In this document: positions 16,076-24,201 of the stretch, one piece after another
Layout of the letters: the number at the start of each line of letters is the position of its first letter
How positions within the stretch are numbered: position 1 is the stretch's first letter
NCBI GenBank assembly: GCA_947486185.1
Contig: CANKTH010000006.1
Coordinates: forward strand, 1 to 64,000
Source of the DNA: Deltaproteobacteria bacterium
Lineage (GTDB): Bacteria > Myxococcota_A > UBA796 > SXON01
Direction of reading: 5' to 3'
Length of the DNA stretch: 64,000 bases
Made by a program: the position numbers and the translations under genes
The notes under the pieces: model-generated
The model's input: only the letters and a program-made list of their open reading frames with translations
Database searches by the model: none
Told to the model about the DNA's origin: nothing

Positions 16076-18080
16076 CGGAACGCCGCCATTGTGGATGATC
16101 AAGCAATAAGGCCTCGATCTCGGCCTCGTCTTCCGGGCGGGTCCCCACCGGCCACCGGGCGCTGGAGCGCCGCCACCGGTCGAGGAACTCGGGCCCCAGA
16201 AGCGTGCGCTCTGCGGGCTCGGTGAACGCGATCGTGGTCTCGTGTTTGGGCCCCGTCGGCCGGCCCGAACCTACATAAAATCCCGCCGTCAACAAGCTGA
16301 CGCGGACCGCGGTCGAGTTGGAGTAGGTGTAGAAGGCCGTCGGGCCCACGCCACAGCGTGAGCGCAGGTCGACGAACGTGGCCCGGGTCCAGAGCGGCGT
16401 GTCCACCCGTTGGGAAAAGGCGTCATACAGGACGATATCGGGCCGAGGCGCGGTCGCCCATCGGCCCGGCAGCTCTCCCTCGTAGAGCTCCCAGTCGATC
16501 GGCGCCCGGCTCGAGCGCCACCGGCCCGAGGCGAGCAGCGTGTGTGGGCCGCCGTGACGAAGGCGGGGGAACCGATCCAGGTGGGCGAGCGCGAGGCGCA
16601 GCGCGTCAAGATCCCGCTCAAAACTCACGAGATGCAGGGCTCGTCCGCGGCTCTCCTCCTCCCACAGCCGCACCAACTCGGTGGCGTTGGTCGCCGCGCC
16701 GAGGCCGACATCCCAGACCACCAGCGGCGGTCCGTCCGACGACGCCAGCTCGCGAAAACCAGGTTGTTCAACATAGAGTCGCCGAGCCTCTTCGTCGGGT
16801 GGGTCGCCGACGTGCATCACCTCGCCCGAGGTCTGGTCGCGAATCGCGGTGCTGGGATGCTCCTCGGTGCCACCCCAGAGCACATACCGCCCGAGCTCAA
16901 GCGGCGGCTGCCGACGGTGCCGCACGCGCGGGCGCCGGATCGGGGCGTCTTCGTCTGGGCGATCGAGCCGCTCCCGTTGTTCGGCGTAAAACAAGGGGAA
17001 CGAACCAGCGGCAAGGTGTCGCCGCATCCGACCCATCAGGTCCAGCCAGAACCGGACGTTGTGTATACCCAGCAGCGTCCACGACAGAGGCTCACGGGCG
17101 ACGAACAAGTGATGGAGGTACGCCCGGCTATAACGCTGACAGGTGTCACAAGGGCAGGCCTCGTCGAGCGGGCGCGGATCCAGGCGGTATACCCCTCGAC
17201 GGAGGTCGATACGTCCAGCGCTCGTATACACTCGGCCGCGTTGGGCCAACGAGGTCGGCATGATGCAGTCGAAGAGATCGACGCCGCGGTGCACCGCCTC
17301 CAACAGATCGAGGGGCGTGCCCACCCCCATCAGGTAACGTGGACGATCCGCCGGCAACATTGCCGCGACGAGGCCGGTGACCTCCTCGCGCTCGGCTTTC
17401 CCCTCACCGACCGCGAGCCCGCCGATCGCGAATCCGTCGAAGCCCTGGCCGTCCACCCGCATGCTCACGAGGGTCTCCGCGCTCTCTCGCCGAAGATCAA
17501 GGTAGCTCGCCCCCTGGACGATCCCGAAGAGGCCCATGGGGGCGGCGCCCCGGGCCGCGAGGCTCCGCGCCGCCCACCGGTGCGTACGGGCCATCGCGGC
17601 GCGGGCCTCGGCCTCCGGAACGGTGCTTGCGACACAGTGATCCAGCACCATCCCAATGTCGGCGCCGATCGTCAGTTGGGCCTCAACGCTCGTCTCAGGG
17701 GTGAGCGCGAAGTGCCTCCCACTGTCGTGATGCTTGAGGTCCACCCCGTTCTCGTCGACCCGAGCGTTCTCGCCGAACGCGTAGACCTGATAGCCGCCAG
17801 AGTCGGTCAGGATCGCGCCGTCCCAGCGCATCAGGCGGTGGAGCCCCCCAAACGCGCGGAGCACGTCAAGGCCGGGGCGCTGCGCCAGGTGCCATGCGTT
17901 GGCGAGCATCATGGTGGCACCCGCCGGCGCGAGGTCCTCCGTACGCTGGGACCGCACCGTGCCGTGGGTGCCCACCGGCATGAACTGCGGGGTGTCGACG
18001 ACGCCGTGGGGGGTGAGGATCTGCCCGAGCCGGGCTGCGGTGCCAGGCGACGGGGCGACGGTGTAGGGCAGGCGGGACAT
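16035..18080 (-). CDS. tgt: tRNA-guanine transglycosylase fused to MnmC-like methyltransferase
   Basis: 681 residues. Residues 1-375 form a complete Tgt: LTDSGGYQ (91-98), GIVQG (186-190), preQ1-type GGLAVGE (220-226), the DLFDC stretch with the catalytic Asp (268-272), and zinc ligands C309, C311, C314 and H340 with exact bacterial spacing. It swaps guanine-34 for preQ1 in GUN-anticodon tRNAs. After a basic linker (376-392), residues about 395-625 resemble the MnmC methyltransferase domain: WDVGLGAATN (SAM loop), LVSFERD, VLYDAFSQ and the C-terminal LLTAGFYV. The MnmC FAD domain is absent. ATG 18080 with AGAAGG upstream is preferred over GTG 18095. This fusion is unusual; both halves look intact. 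Confidence 0.88.
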   Translation of the reverse strand: MSRLPYTVAPSPGTAARLGQILTPHGVVDTPQFMPVGTHGTVRSQRTEDLAPAGATMMLANAWHLAQRPGLDVLRAFGGLHRLMRWDGAILTDSGGYQVYAFGENARVDENGVDLKHHDSGRHFALTPETSVEAQLTIGADIGMVLDHCVASTVPEAEARAAMARTHRWAARSLAARGAAPMGLFGIVQGASYLDLRRESAETLVSMRVDGQGFDGFAIGGLAVGEGKAEREEVTGLVAAMLPADRPRYLMGVGTPLDLLEAVHRGVDLFDCIMPTSLAQRGRVYTSAGRIDLRRGVYRLDPRPLDEACPCDTCQRYSRAYLHHLFVAREPLSWTLLGIHNVRFWLDLMGRMRRHLAAGSFPLFYAEQRERLDRPDEDAPIRRPRVRHRRQPPLELGRYVLWGGTEEHPSTAIRDQTSGEVMHVGDPPDEEARRLYVEQPGFRELASSDGPPLVVWDVGLGAATNATELVRLWEEESRGRALHLVSFERDLDALRLALAHLDRFPRLRHGGPHTLLASGRWRSSRAPIDWELYEGELPGRWATAPRPDIVLYDAFSQRVDTPLWTRATFVDLRSRCGVGPTAFYTYSNSTAVRVSLLTAGFYVGSGRPTGPKHETTIAFTEPAERTLLGPEFLDRWRRSSARWPVGTRPEDEAEIEALLLDHPQWRRSVSRDTGRADCPLP

Positions 18081-18129
18081 GCCGCCTTCTACCACCTCGG
18101 AGCCAGAGCGCGGGCGCCTTTACGCCGGG

Positions 18130-19320
18130 TCACTCTTGTTCGGGGATATCCCTCACATAGCGGACCACCCGCCTCCGGACCGCGCGCGTCTCGAGCGCGC
18201 CCACCTCGTTCCGCAGATCGATCTCCGGGCTTGACCTGAGGCGCTCCCGGGCGTCGTCGGCCAGGCCGGCGAGATCCATCTCGACCACAAGCTCCTGGAT
18301 CTCTGCGCGCTTCTTGTCATATGCCGCCCGGCAGGGCGCGCTCGCGACACAGTCCCGAAACAGGCGACCCATCCGACCTCGCTCGGTGAGCTCATCGGGG
18401 ACATGGGGGTCGAGCGTACGCGAGAAAGCCCGGTCAACCCCCCAAGGCATCATCGTGAGCCGCTGCTCGGACTCCGACCAGATCACGAAGTAGTTATGGA
18501 TATAAGATGCATATCCGTCATAGTTTCCGATGAGGATGTCCGCCGCCCAATACGCGAGCAGCGCCTCCCGGTCGGTCCAACGATCCAGGAGCTCCAAGTA
18601 CGCCTCGGGCGCGGTGGCATCGAGCTCCTCCACAAACGCGCGCAGCAAATCCAGCACGGCCTCGTCCCCTTCCTCAACGTCGAACCGAAAGACGTGACGG
18701 TCCATCAGGTCCGCGACCTGGTCGCCCTCCAGGAGGGCGCCGCCTGTCTCGCCCAGAATCCTCTCCAAGAGCTGCTCGTCCGGTGTCTCTACGACGCTGT
18801 AGAGCCCGAGGCGCTCGCCGTTGATCGACAGGCAGGCATAGCCCTGACGGGGGCTCGGCACGCCGGCGGCGGCGAACAGCCGGACCGCGAGGTGTTCCGA
18901 GAGCTGTGAGACGTCCTGCACCATGTTGTTGAAGGTCAGCCGACGGACACCGAACAAGGTCTGCTCGCGGTCGTACTCGTGCATATCAATCTTGAACGCC
19001 GGCTTCCTGGAGATCGGCTCCCACGATGTCGTGCCCTTGAGCGAGAGGCCCACCTCGTAGGCCTGGCCGTCAAAGCTCAAGGTCGCCGGTACGTCGTCGG
19101 CGTCCGGGTCCGGCTCGGTCGGCAGCGCATCAGGGTCACCAAGCTCGATCCCGAACTCGAGGACCACATCGTCCTGGTAGAGGAACTCCCCATCGCCGAA
19201 GCTTGGATTCAGCGCGGACTGACCGGCGCCGCACACCGGGCTCGCACACCCGGCTACGCCGCACAGCGCCCCGATCCACGCACGAACCCGGAGCGTCACG
19301 CCCGCGGACACCATCGCCAT
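18130..19320 (-). CDS. CotH-kinase-family lipoprotein
   Basis: 396 residues. A signal peptide with lipobox GVAGC puts the lipidated Cys at 25. The CotH fold, an atypical secreted protein kinase, shows KGTTSW, KPAFKIDM (candidate ATP-binding Lys), RRLTFNNMVQD, GLYSVVE, then IGNYDGYASYIHNYF and MPWGVDRAF with catalytic/metal Asp residues; the usual PWDxD reads PWGVD here. An acidic DPDADD stretch near residue 70 could bind calcium. It is the last gene of a three-gene overlapping operon (25-nt overlap with the small gene upstream) that begins with an annexin-repeat protein, so that protein is a candidate substrate or partner on the cell surface. Confidence 0.85.
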   Translation of the reverse strand: MAMVSAGVTLRVRAWIGALCGVAGCASPVCGAGQSALNPSFGDGEFLYQDDVVLEFGIELGDPDALPTEPDPDADDVPATLSFDGQAYEVGLSLKGTTSWEPISRKPAFKIDMHEYDREQTLFGVRRLTFNNMVQDVSQLSEHLAVRLFAAAGVPSPRQGYACLSINGERLGLYSVVETPDEQLLERILGETGGALLEGDQVADLMDRHVFRFDVEEGDEAVLDLLRAFVEELDATAPEAYLELLDRWTDREALLAYWAADILIGNYDGYASYIHNYFVIWSESEQRLTMMPWGVDRAFSRTLDPHVPDELTERGRMGRLFRDCVASAPCRAAYDKKRAEIQELVVEMDLAGLADDARERLRSSPEIDLRNEVGALETRAVRRRVVRYVRDIPEQE

Positions 19321-19784
19321 AACTTGGGAAACCAGGCCCAGTGCCCCATCGACCAGGCGAGGCCGTCGAACGCCATCCCCAAACGCGCCTCAGGATGGTG
19401 AAAGCGGAAGCTGCACCACACCACATCCGGGTTCAACAAACCCACGATCGGGCTCCACGAGGTGGGTAGAGGGCGCCCAGTCGGGCCGCCGCCGGCAAAC
19501 ACCCGGATAGCCACCTGCTCCGGCCGGGCTCGGGGCACCGGCGGCGCGGGAAACTCCTGGTGGTAGCGCTCGCGCACTGCGGCGGCGTGCCCACCAAAGA
19601 TGCGCTCAAACGTGACCTCGTCCGGCCGAAGGTGCAACGCCAGGGCCTGCTTGTCGTCTTCGGCGCCCAGCACGAAGGGGCGAAGCATCGCCGCGCACGC
19701 GTGCTCGATGAACGGCGCCGGGCCGAGCTGTTCGGCGACGGTTGGGCCGGCGGGCGAGGTTGGAGTCAGTTGGACCCCTGCCAA
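19296..19784 (-). CDS. Small protein between annexin-like and CotH genes
   Basis: About 162 residues, no recognised domain. It has no signal peptide. The C-terminus is Trp/His-rich (WSMGHWAWFPKLWRW). The frame opens at TTG 19784, but a CTG at 19769 with AGGGG five bases upstream, overlapping the annexin gene stop as CTGA, may be the true start. It overlaps both neighbours (19 or 4 nt upstream, 25 nt downstream), so it is almost certainly co-translated with them. Its size and position fit a chaperone, adaptor or immunity-type partner for the large protein, but nothing in the sequence proves this. Confidence 0.6.
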   Translation of the reverse strand: MAGVQLTPTSPAGPTVAEQLGPAPFIEHACAAMLRPFVLGAEDDKQALALHLRPDEVTFERIFGGHAAAVRERYHQEFPAPPVPRARPEQVAIRVFAGGGPTGRPLPTSWSPIVGLLNPDVVWCSFRFHHPEARLGMAFDGLAWSMGHWAWFPKLWRWCPRA

Positions 19785-22390
19785 CGACGGGTCTTCATGT
19801 CGAATTCCTTACCTTGCCCGTAGCGCTGCACCCACTCCCCCGCGCCAAACTTACCGTCGTACCCGGAATACTCGGCCCGACCGTAGTCGAGACCAGCCTT
19901 GAGATAGGGCTGGATCGCGTTGAGCACGAAGTCCTGACCCAGCTGCTTGACGATGTCGTCAAGCACGTGGTCGTTGCTCCACGCCTCCTCGTCGATGCCG
20001 CATTTGACCAGCGCGCTGGCCACCTGCCCGGGGAGGTTCTTGATTTGATTCCGCACGAACAAACGAACATACTTGTTGTCGATGCCGTCCGCCATGGTTC
20101 CCCAACCCTTGGCCATCTTGGTGTCGGCGAGCCCGGCGGTGGCGACCTCGACCGCCATGTTGGCCCCGTCAGCGGCCGTGTCTTCCCAACCGTAGGAGCT
20201 GCCCTTGATCAGGGCGTTCGACGCGATGGTGGCGCTACCGGCAAGACCCGCGATCAAGGCGGCGATCGCCGGTGCGCTGGTGCCCGCGGTAGCTACGAAT
20301 GCGACCACCATGATGGCCATGGAGGCGGCGTCCGCGGTCTTGTTCTTGGCCTTCTCGACGCTCTCGAACTTGTCGCCCAGGAACTGGTAGTGCTGCTTGA
20401 GCAGCTCCTGGACCTTCGGATCGTGCGGGTTCTTCAACGCGAGGTCCGCAAGCCCGTCGACCTTGCCCTTCTCGTAGGTGAACTGCTCGTAGGACTCCGA
20501 GCCCATGAGTGTCGTCGCGATGCGCGAGCTCGCGCTGTCCTGGAAATCTGCCTGCATATCCGCGAGCTTCTTGTAGTCGGCGGCCGACTCTGGCTTCCCT
20601 TCGAGCATGAGCTCGACGTCGATCTGGTCCTTCCCGGACAGCTCGGAGCCAAACCCCTTGAACATGCCATAGCCGTCACCCACCCCGAGGTCGGTGAGCA
20701 TGTCGGACTTGTACCTTGCCTGATAGTCCGTCTTGATCTTCGCGATCTGGTCCTTCGGCAGATCGGCCAACGCGTCCTTGATCATCTCTTCATTGGTGCC
20801 GATGCCGTCCACCGCGTAGCGGATCATCAGCTCGGGATCACCCTTTCCGCCGGCGAGATACTGCCGTGTGAGCTCCAGCTCGAAATCGTCGGTCTCTGCC
20901 ACCAACATCTCGTCGATGCTACGACCGTATTTGGACGCGTAGAGCTTGTTGAGGGCCTCGCGGTCCGCGAGGGCCCGCTCAAAGGCGGCCTGGTCCTTCT
21001 TGAGCATGCTCGGGTCGGTCGCGTACTTGGGATCCGTCGGGTTGGGGGCCTTCAGCGCGGGGTTCTTCAAGGTCTCCAAGATCGCCTTCTCGTCCGTGCC
21101 GAGCCCGAAGAGGCCACGATCAGAGGCTATCTCCAGCTTCGCCGCCTGGGCCTCGAGGGTGTTGCCGGTGCTGAGCGCCATCGCCAGGTCCTTCTGCGCC
21201 CCGCTGAAGTCCCCCTCGATAGCGGCGTTGAGCGTATGGTCCTGCTTCTTGATGAAACCGCCGCTGCCCTGCCCGTGCATCGCCTCGTAGGCCGCCACCG
21301 CCTGCGCCTCCGACTTCTCGGAGTAGTCCTTGTAGTAGGCGAGGATCAGCTCGCGCTCTTCGTTGCTCTTGCCCTCGAGTTTGGCGAACACCGCCTGTTC
21401 GTCGGTGCCAGCGCCCTCGATCGCCGCGAAGATGCGCGCGGCGTCGGCCTTCGCGTCCCGCTGGGTGTCAGAGAGCGAGGGATCGAGCAACGCGTCGGAA
21501 ACCGCCGAATCAGAGCCGCCAAGGCTCGACTTCATCCGGTCAAGTACCTTCTGGGCCTTCGGGTCGGTCGCCGCGAGCGCCTTGAGATCAGCGAGATCCT
21601 TGGACGACAACGAACGGAGCTGCGCCTCGATCGCCGCCTCGTCGTCGCCGTACCAATCGACGCTGTTGCTCAACGAGGCGATCGTCGCTTGGGCCTTGTT
21701 CCCCGAGAGGTGTGCCGTCGCTTCGGATTTGGCTTCGCCCGAGAGCTCGTCCTCAAGCCACTGGTCGAGGGTCCGCCCAGAGCCGGCCTCTCCATACTTT
21801 ACGTTCCAGGCTGCCTTCAGCGCGGCGGTCTCCTCCGGCCCCAAGCCGCGCAGCGCCGCCATCACCGCGTCTTCGTCGGTGCCCCAGCAATCCATCGCGT
21901 CAAACAGCCGCGTTGCCCGATCGTTGATGTCCTTCTCGTCGATCTTTGGCTTCTGGCGCCCATCGGCCGCCTGGGTGTCGATCGGCGCGCTACCCTGACC
22001 CAGAGCCTGAGCACCCTGTGAAAGATCCGCGCTCCCCGCCGCCTTTCCGGCGTCGCCTACGGATGCCGGCGCACGCGCGGCCCTCGCGGGCGCGGGCGCG
22101 CCCGGTGGACCTCCGGCCTGCCTCGCCGGGCTCGGGCCCCGACCCGCGACGCCCGAACCCGCGGGGCCAGCCGCCAAACCGCCGAGCGCGGGCGCACCGC
22201 CCCCACCACGTCCGGCGTTGACTGCCGCCAAAGCCGCGGCGTTCCCCCCGCCGCCGCGAGCCTGCAGGCCCAGCGGCCTCGCGCCCGGACCGTTAGCCGA
22301 AGCCGCGGGGCGGGGCGCAGCGCGGTCGGGCCCCGACACGGGCGCCCTGGTTGAAGCCCCTGAATCTTTGCTTTTCGTGTGTCCGGACAT
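19766..22390 (-). CDS. Annexin-repeat protein with eCIS-effector-like N-terminus
   Basis: 874 residues. Residues 1-150 are Gly/Ala/Pro-rich and disordered with an LGLQARGGGGNAAALAAV element (40-57) like the leader of proteins near extracellular contractile injection systems. From 158 to about 595 run five annexin-like helical repeats, each centred on a G-x-T/D-D/N-E loop: WGTDEDAV (169), YGDDEAAI (247), AGTDEQAV (327), LGTDEKAI (430), IGTNEEMI (530); repeats 1, 4 and 5 also keep the later ELSG/YGR-type helix. A Gly/Ala-rich hydrophobic hairpin (688-730) and a 140-residue tail follow. No signal peptide. Annexins bind membranes through calcium; whether the loops here bind calcium is inference. 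First gene of an operon with a small protein and a CotH kinase. Confidence 0.78.
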   Translation of the reverse strand: MSGHTKSKDSGASTRAPVSGPDRAAPRPAASANGPGARPLGLQARGGGGNAAALAAVNAGRGGGGAPALGGLAAGPAGSGVAGRGPSPARQAGGPPGAPAPARAARAPASVGDAGKAAGSADLSQGAQALGQGSAPIDTQAADGRQKPKIDEKDINDRATRLFDAMDCWGTDEDAVMAALRGLGPEETAALKAAWNVKYGEAGSGRTLDQWLEDELSGEAKSEATAHLSGNKAQATIASLSNSVDWYGDDEAAIEAQLRSLSSKDLADLKALAATDPKAQKVLDRMKSSLGGSDSAVSDALLDPSLSDTQRDAKADAARIFAAIEGAGTDEQAVFAKLEGKSNEERELILAYYKDYSEKSEAQAVAAYEAMHGQGSGGFIKKQDHTLNAAIEGDFSGAQKDLAMALSTGNTLEAQAAKLEIASDRGLFGLGTDEKAILETLKNPALKAPNPTDPKYATDPSMLKKDQAAFERALADREALNKLYASKYGRSIDEMLVAETDDFELELTRQYLAGGKGDPELMIRYAVDGIGTNEEMIKDALADLPKDQIAKIKTDYQARYKSDMLTDLGVGDGYGMFKGFGSELSGKDQIDVELMLEGKPESAADYKKLADMQADFQDSASSRIATTLMGSESYEQFTYEKGKVDGLADLALKNPHDPKVQELLKQHYQFLGDKFESVEKAKNKTADAASMAIMVVAFVATAGTSAPAIAALIAGLAGSATIASNALIKGSSYGWEDTAADGANMAVEVATAGLADTKMAKGWGTMADGIDNKYVRLFVRNQIKNLPGQVASALVKCGIDEEAWSNDHVLDDIVKQLGQDFVLNAIQPYLKAGLDYGRAEYSGYDGKFGAGEWVQRYGQGKEFDMKTRRWQGSN

Positions 22391-22396
22391 CTTCGC

Positions 22397-22431
22397 CCCA
22401 CGCTACGTCGTAGTCAGCATTGTAGCGTGGG
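22397..22431 (-). promoter_or_regulatory. Promoter with 10-bp inverted-repeat operator
   Basis: A perfect inverted repeat CCCACGCTAC (22397-22406) / GTAGCGTGGG (22422-22431) with a 15-bp spacer sits before the annexin-operon start (22390). The minus strand carries TACAAT (22424-22419), a good -10 box, within the outer arm. A second palindrome CTACGTCGTAG (22403-22413) lies inside. A dimeric regulator bound here would block the promoter. Confidence 0.55.
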
Positions 22432-22540
22432 CGACTGTTACCCTCGGCGGCCAATCGACTCTTTTCCAGTCCGGCGAAATAGCTCATGTCGAAGTCGATC
22501 TTATCCAGAACGCCGCCCACCCATACGAGGGGTGCACGCG

Positions 22541-23170
22541 TCAGCGCACCTCAACATCGACAAACTCGATGGTCGCCGTGCCGTCGACACTCCGCCGAAG
22601 CGTCGAGAGGGTGAGCGGACCCGCCACGGTGTAGCGCTCCCAGCTGGTGACCATGCCTGCCGGCTCCTTGCCCCCGGCGTACCAGGCCCACGCGACAATA
22701 CGGTCGGTCGAATCGACATAAAGATCGTACCGATCTCCGGGGGTGTAACCGCCCGTGGCCGGGTAGCGGACCACAAGTAGCGTCGCGCTCTCGCTGCTCC
22801 CGGGGATCGTCGCCGGGCCAGCCTCCTCCACGTTCAGCTCTGCCGCCCAGGCGAGGTGCATCGGCAGCAAGAACCAAAAAGAATCATTGATGAACGATGC
22901 GTCTACCTTGGTGAGGGCCTCGGGCACCGGGTCGTCACGATCGTACCGTACGGGCGCGACCAAACCTTCGGGCGGCGCCGAGAGCAGCTCCACGACGTGG
23001 GTTGAAGGCCGGTACGACCAGCGGCGTTCGCTTGTCCGGCCCGGGCGCGAGGCGCGGAAGGTGAAGCGGATCTCCTCGACCCGGCCGAGCTCGTCGAGGC
23101 CTTGCGCCTTCGCGAGCCGGTCAGGCCAGGACGCCGCGAGCGCCGGAACAACCCACCAGACGCCCAACAT
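22541..23170 (-). CDS. Secreted protein of unknown function
   Basis: 209 residues after a short signal peptide (MLGVWWVVPALAAS). Mature part: a region with TFRASRPGRTSERRWSYRP, DASFINDSFWFLLPMHLAWA, then GRYDLYVDSTD-type strands. The fold resembles periplasmic outer-membrane-associated beta proteins, but no family is named with confidence. ATG 23170 begins 2 nt after the Mob-fusion stop, so it is translated with it. The gene ends the five-kilobase minus-strand operon that starts at 26079. The next gap to the annexin gene (22391-22540) holds only the promoter and operator. Confidence 0.62.
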   Translation of the reverse strand: MLGVWWVVPALAASWPDRLAKAQGLDELGRVEEIRFTFRASRPGRTSERRWSYRPSTHVVELLSAPPEGLVAPVRYDRDDPVPEALTKVDASFINDSFWFLLPMHLAWAAELNVEEAGPATIPGSSESATLLVVRYPATGGYTPGDRYDLYVDSTDRIVAWAWYAGGKEPAGMVTSWERYTVAGPLTLSTLRRSVDGTATIEFVDVEVR

Positions 23171-23172
23171 GC

Positions 23173-24201
23173 TCAGGATCCGGGGTTCGGTGGGGGCGCG
23201 GGGAACCCGTGCCGATCCGGGTCCCACTGCCGCCAGACCGGCTCATCGATGACGCTCGTACGCACCTGACCCCACCAGCCCGTCATCCGACGTTCATCCG
23301 ACAACAACGCCTCCTGAATGCTCGACAGGCACCGGTAACCGTACAACGCCAGCGCGGGCTCCACGTGCCCGTCCACGCGGTAGGCCACCACGTCCGCGGC
23401 TCGCGGCGCGGAGAGCAACCCTTCCAAGAGCGGTACAGGCGCGTTCATGTGCCTTGGCCCGACGAGCAGCACGTCAGGGGTCCTGGACGCCGCGAGGCCC
23501 GTGTACAGCGCACCAAGCAGCCCAAGTCCCCGACGGAGATCAAGGTACACCTTGACCCCTTCCATCGTCACGGGCTCGGCGCATACGATGATGCTGTCGC
23601 CCTGGAGCTCACGGGAAATTCGCAAAGCGTTGCTGGCCGCCGCCGCCAGGTCCTCGAGGCCCTGGGCCGCGCACAGCACAGTGACCTGACGCGCCGGTCG
23701 ATAATGCAGGTAGTTCCGACGTATCCAGTCAGCCACGACCGCCGGCTCGCCCAACGGGAGCACCGGCAACGAAGTGTCGATCGGCCCGTCGCTCACCCAC
23801 CCCACCACGTTGCTCGGAGCGTGCCAGTCGTCCTCGGCCGGCCCCCCGATCCGACGGACACGCAACGAGGGGACGCCGCTCTGCCGAAATCCCTCCGCCA
23901 GCACCAGGTCCACGTCCCCGAGCAGGCGCGCGACTGCATGTCCAATCGAAACCTCTCCTTGGAGGCGCTCGAAGAGCGCGAGACGCTCGCGACTCAATAC
24001 GACCACGGACGCCGCTCCCGCTGCCGCGAACCGGAAGGAGTCTTTACCCGGCTGGTCGAGCACGACCCGATGGGCGTCCGACTTGAGCACGCCGACCTTG
24101 AGTCCGCCGCTCACCAGTTCGGCGACTACCGCCTCGATCAATGTGGTTTTTCCCGTGCCCGACGGGGCGGCGAACGCGACGATTGGGGGTAGCCGGGACA
24201 T
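23173..24201 (-). CDS. MobB-type GTPase fused to a degenerate MobA-like domain
   Basis: 342 residues. The N-terminal half (1-160) is MobB: P-loop APSGTGKTT (12-20), KVGVLKSDAH (35-44) and GKDSFRFAAAGA (52-63), then DLVLAEGFRQSG. MobB is a GTPase adapter in molybdenum-cofactor guanylation. The second half (about 170-342) follows the MobA nucleotidyltransferase layout (LGLLGALYTGLAAS at 226-239, EPALALYGYRCLSSIQEALL at 281-300) but lacks the GTP-grip GGxSxRMG loop and has GPRHM where MobA has the metal-binding Asp. So the MobA part is probably inactive or altered. Its start overlaps the upstream stop (TGATG). A possible client is the sulfite-oxidase-like enzyme at 50103-51128. Confidence 0.72.
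   Translation of the reverse strand: MSRLPPIVAFAAPSGTGKTTLIEAVVAELVSGGLKVGVLKSDAHRVVLDQPGKDSFRFAAAGAASVVVLSRERLALFERLQGEVSIGHAVARLLGDVDLVLAEGFRQSGVPSLRVRRIGGPAEDDWHAPSNVVGWVSDGPIDTSLPVLPLGEPAVVADWIRRNYLHYRPARQVTVLCAAQGLEDLAAAASNALRISRELQGDSIIVCAEPVTMEGVKVYLDLRRGLGLLGALYTGLAASRTPDVLLVGPRHMNAPVPLLEGLLSAPRAADVVAYRVDGHVEPALALYGYRCLSSIQEALLSDERRMTGWWGQVRTSVIDEPVWRQWDPDRHGFPAPPPNPGS

Noticed and set aside
16410..18239. 609-codon plus-strand frame
   Set aside because: Shadow of the Tgt-MnmC gene; no domain, odd composition.
19742..22021. 759-codon plus-strand frame
   Set aside because: Antisense to the annexin-repeat protein; Leu/Val/Arg-rich composition typical of GC-rich shadows.
18130..22390. 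A full contractile injection system locus
   Set aside because: No sheath, tube, baseplate or ATPase genes are present in the window; only an effector-like leader is seen.
22293..22520. 75-residue frame starting MGGVLDKIDFDMSYF upstream of the annexin gene
   Set aside because: It covers the promoter and operator palindromes and runs into the annexin coding region in another frame; no ribosome-binding site seen. A real small gene is possible but unsupported.
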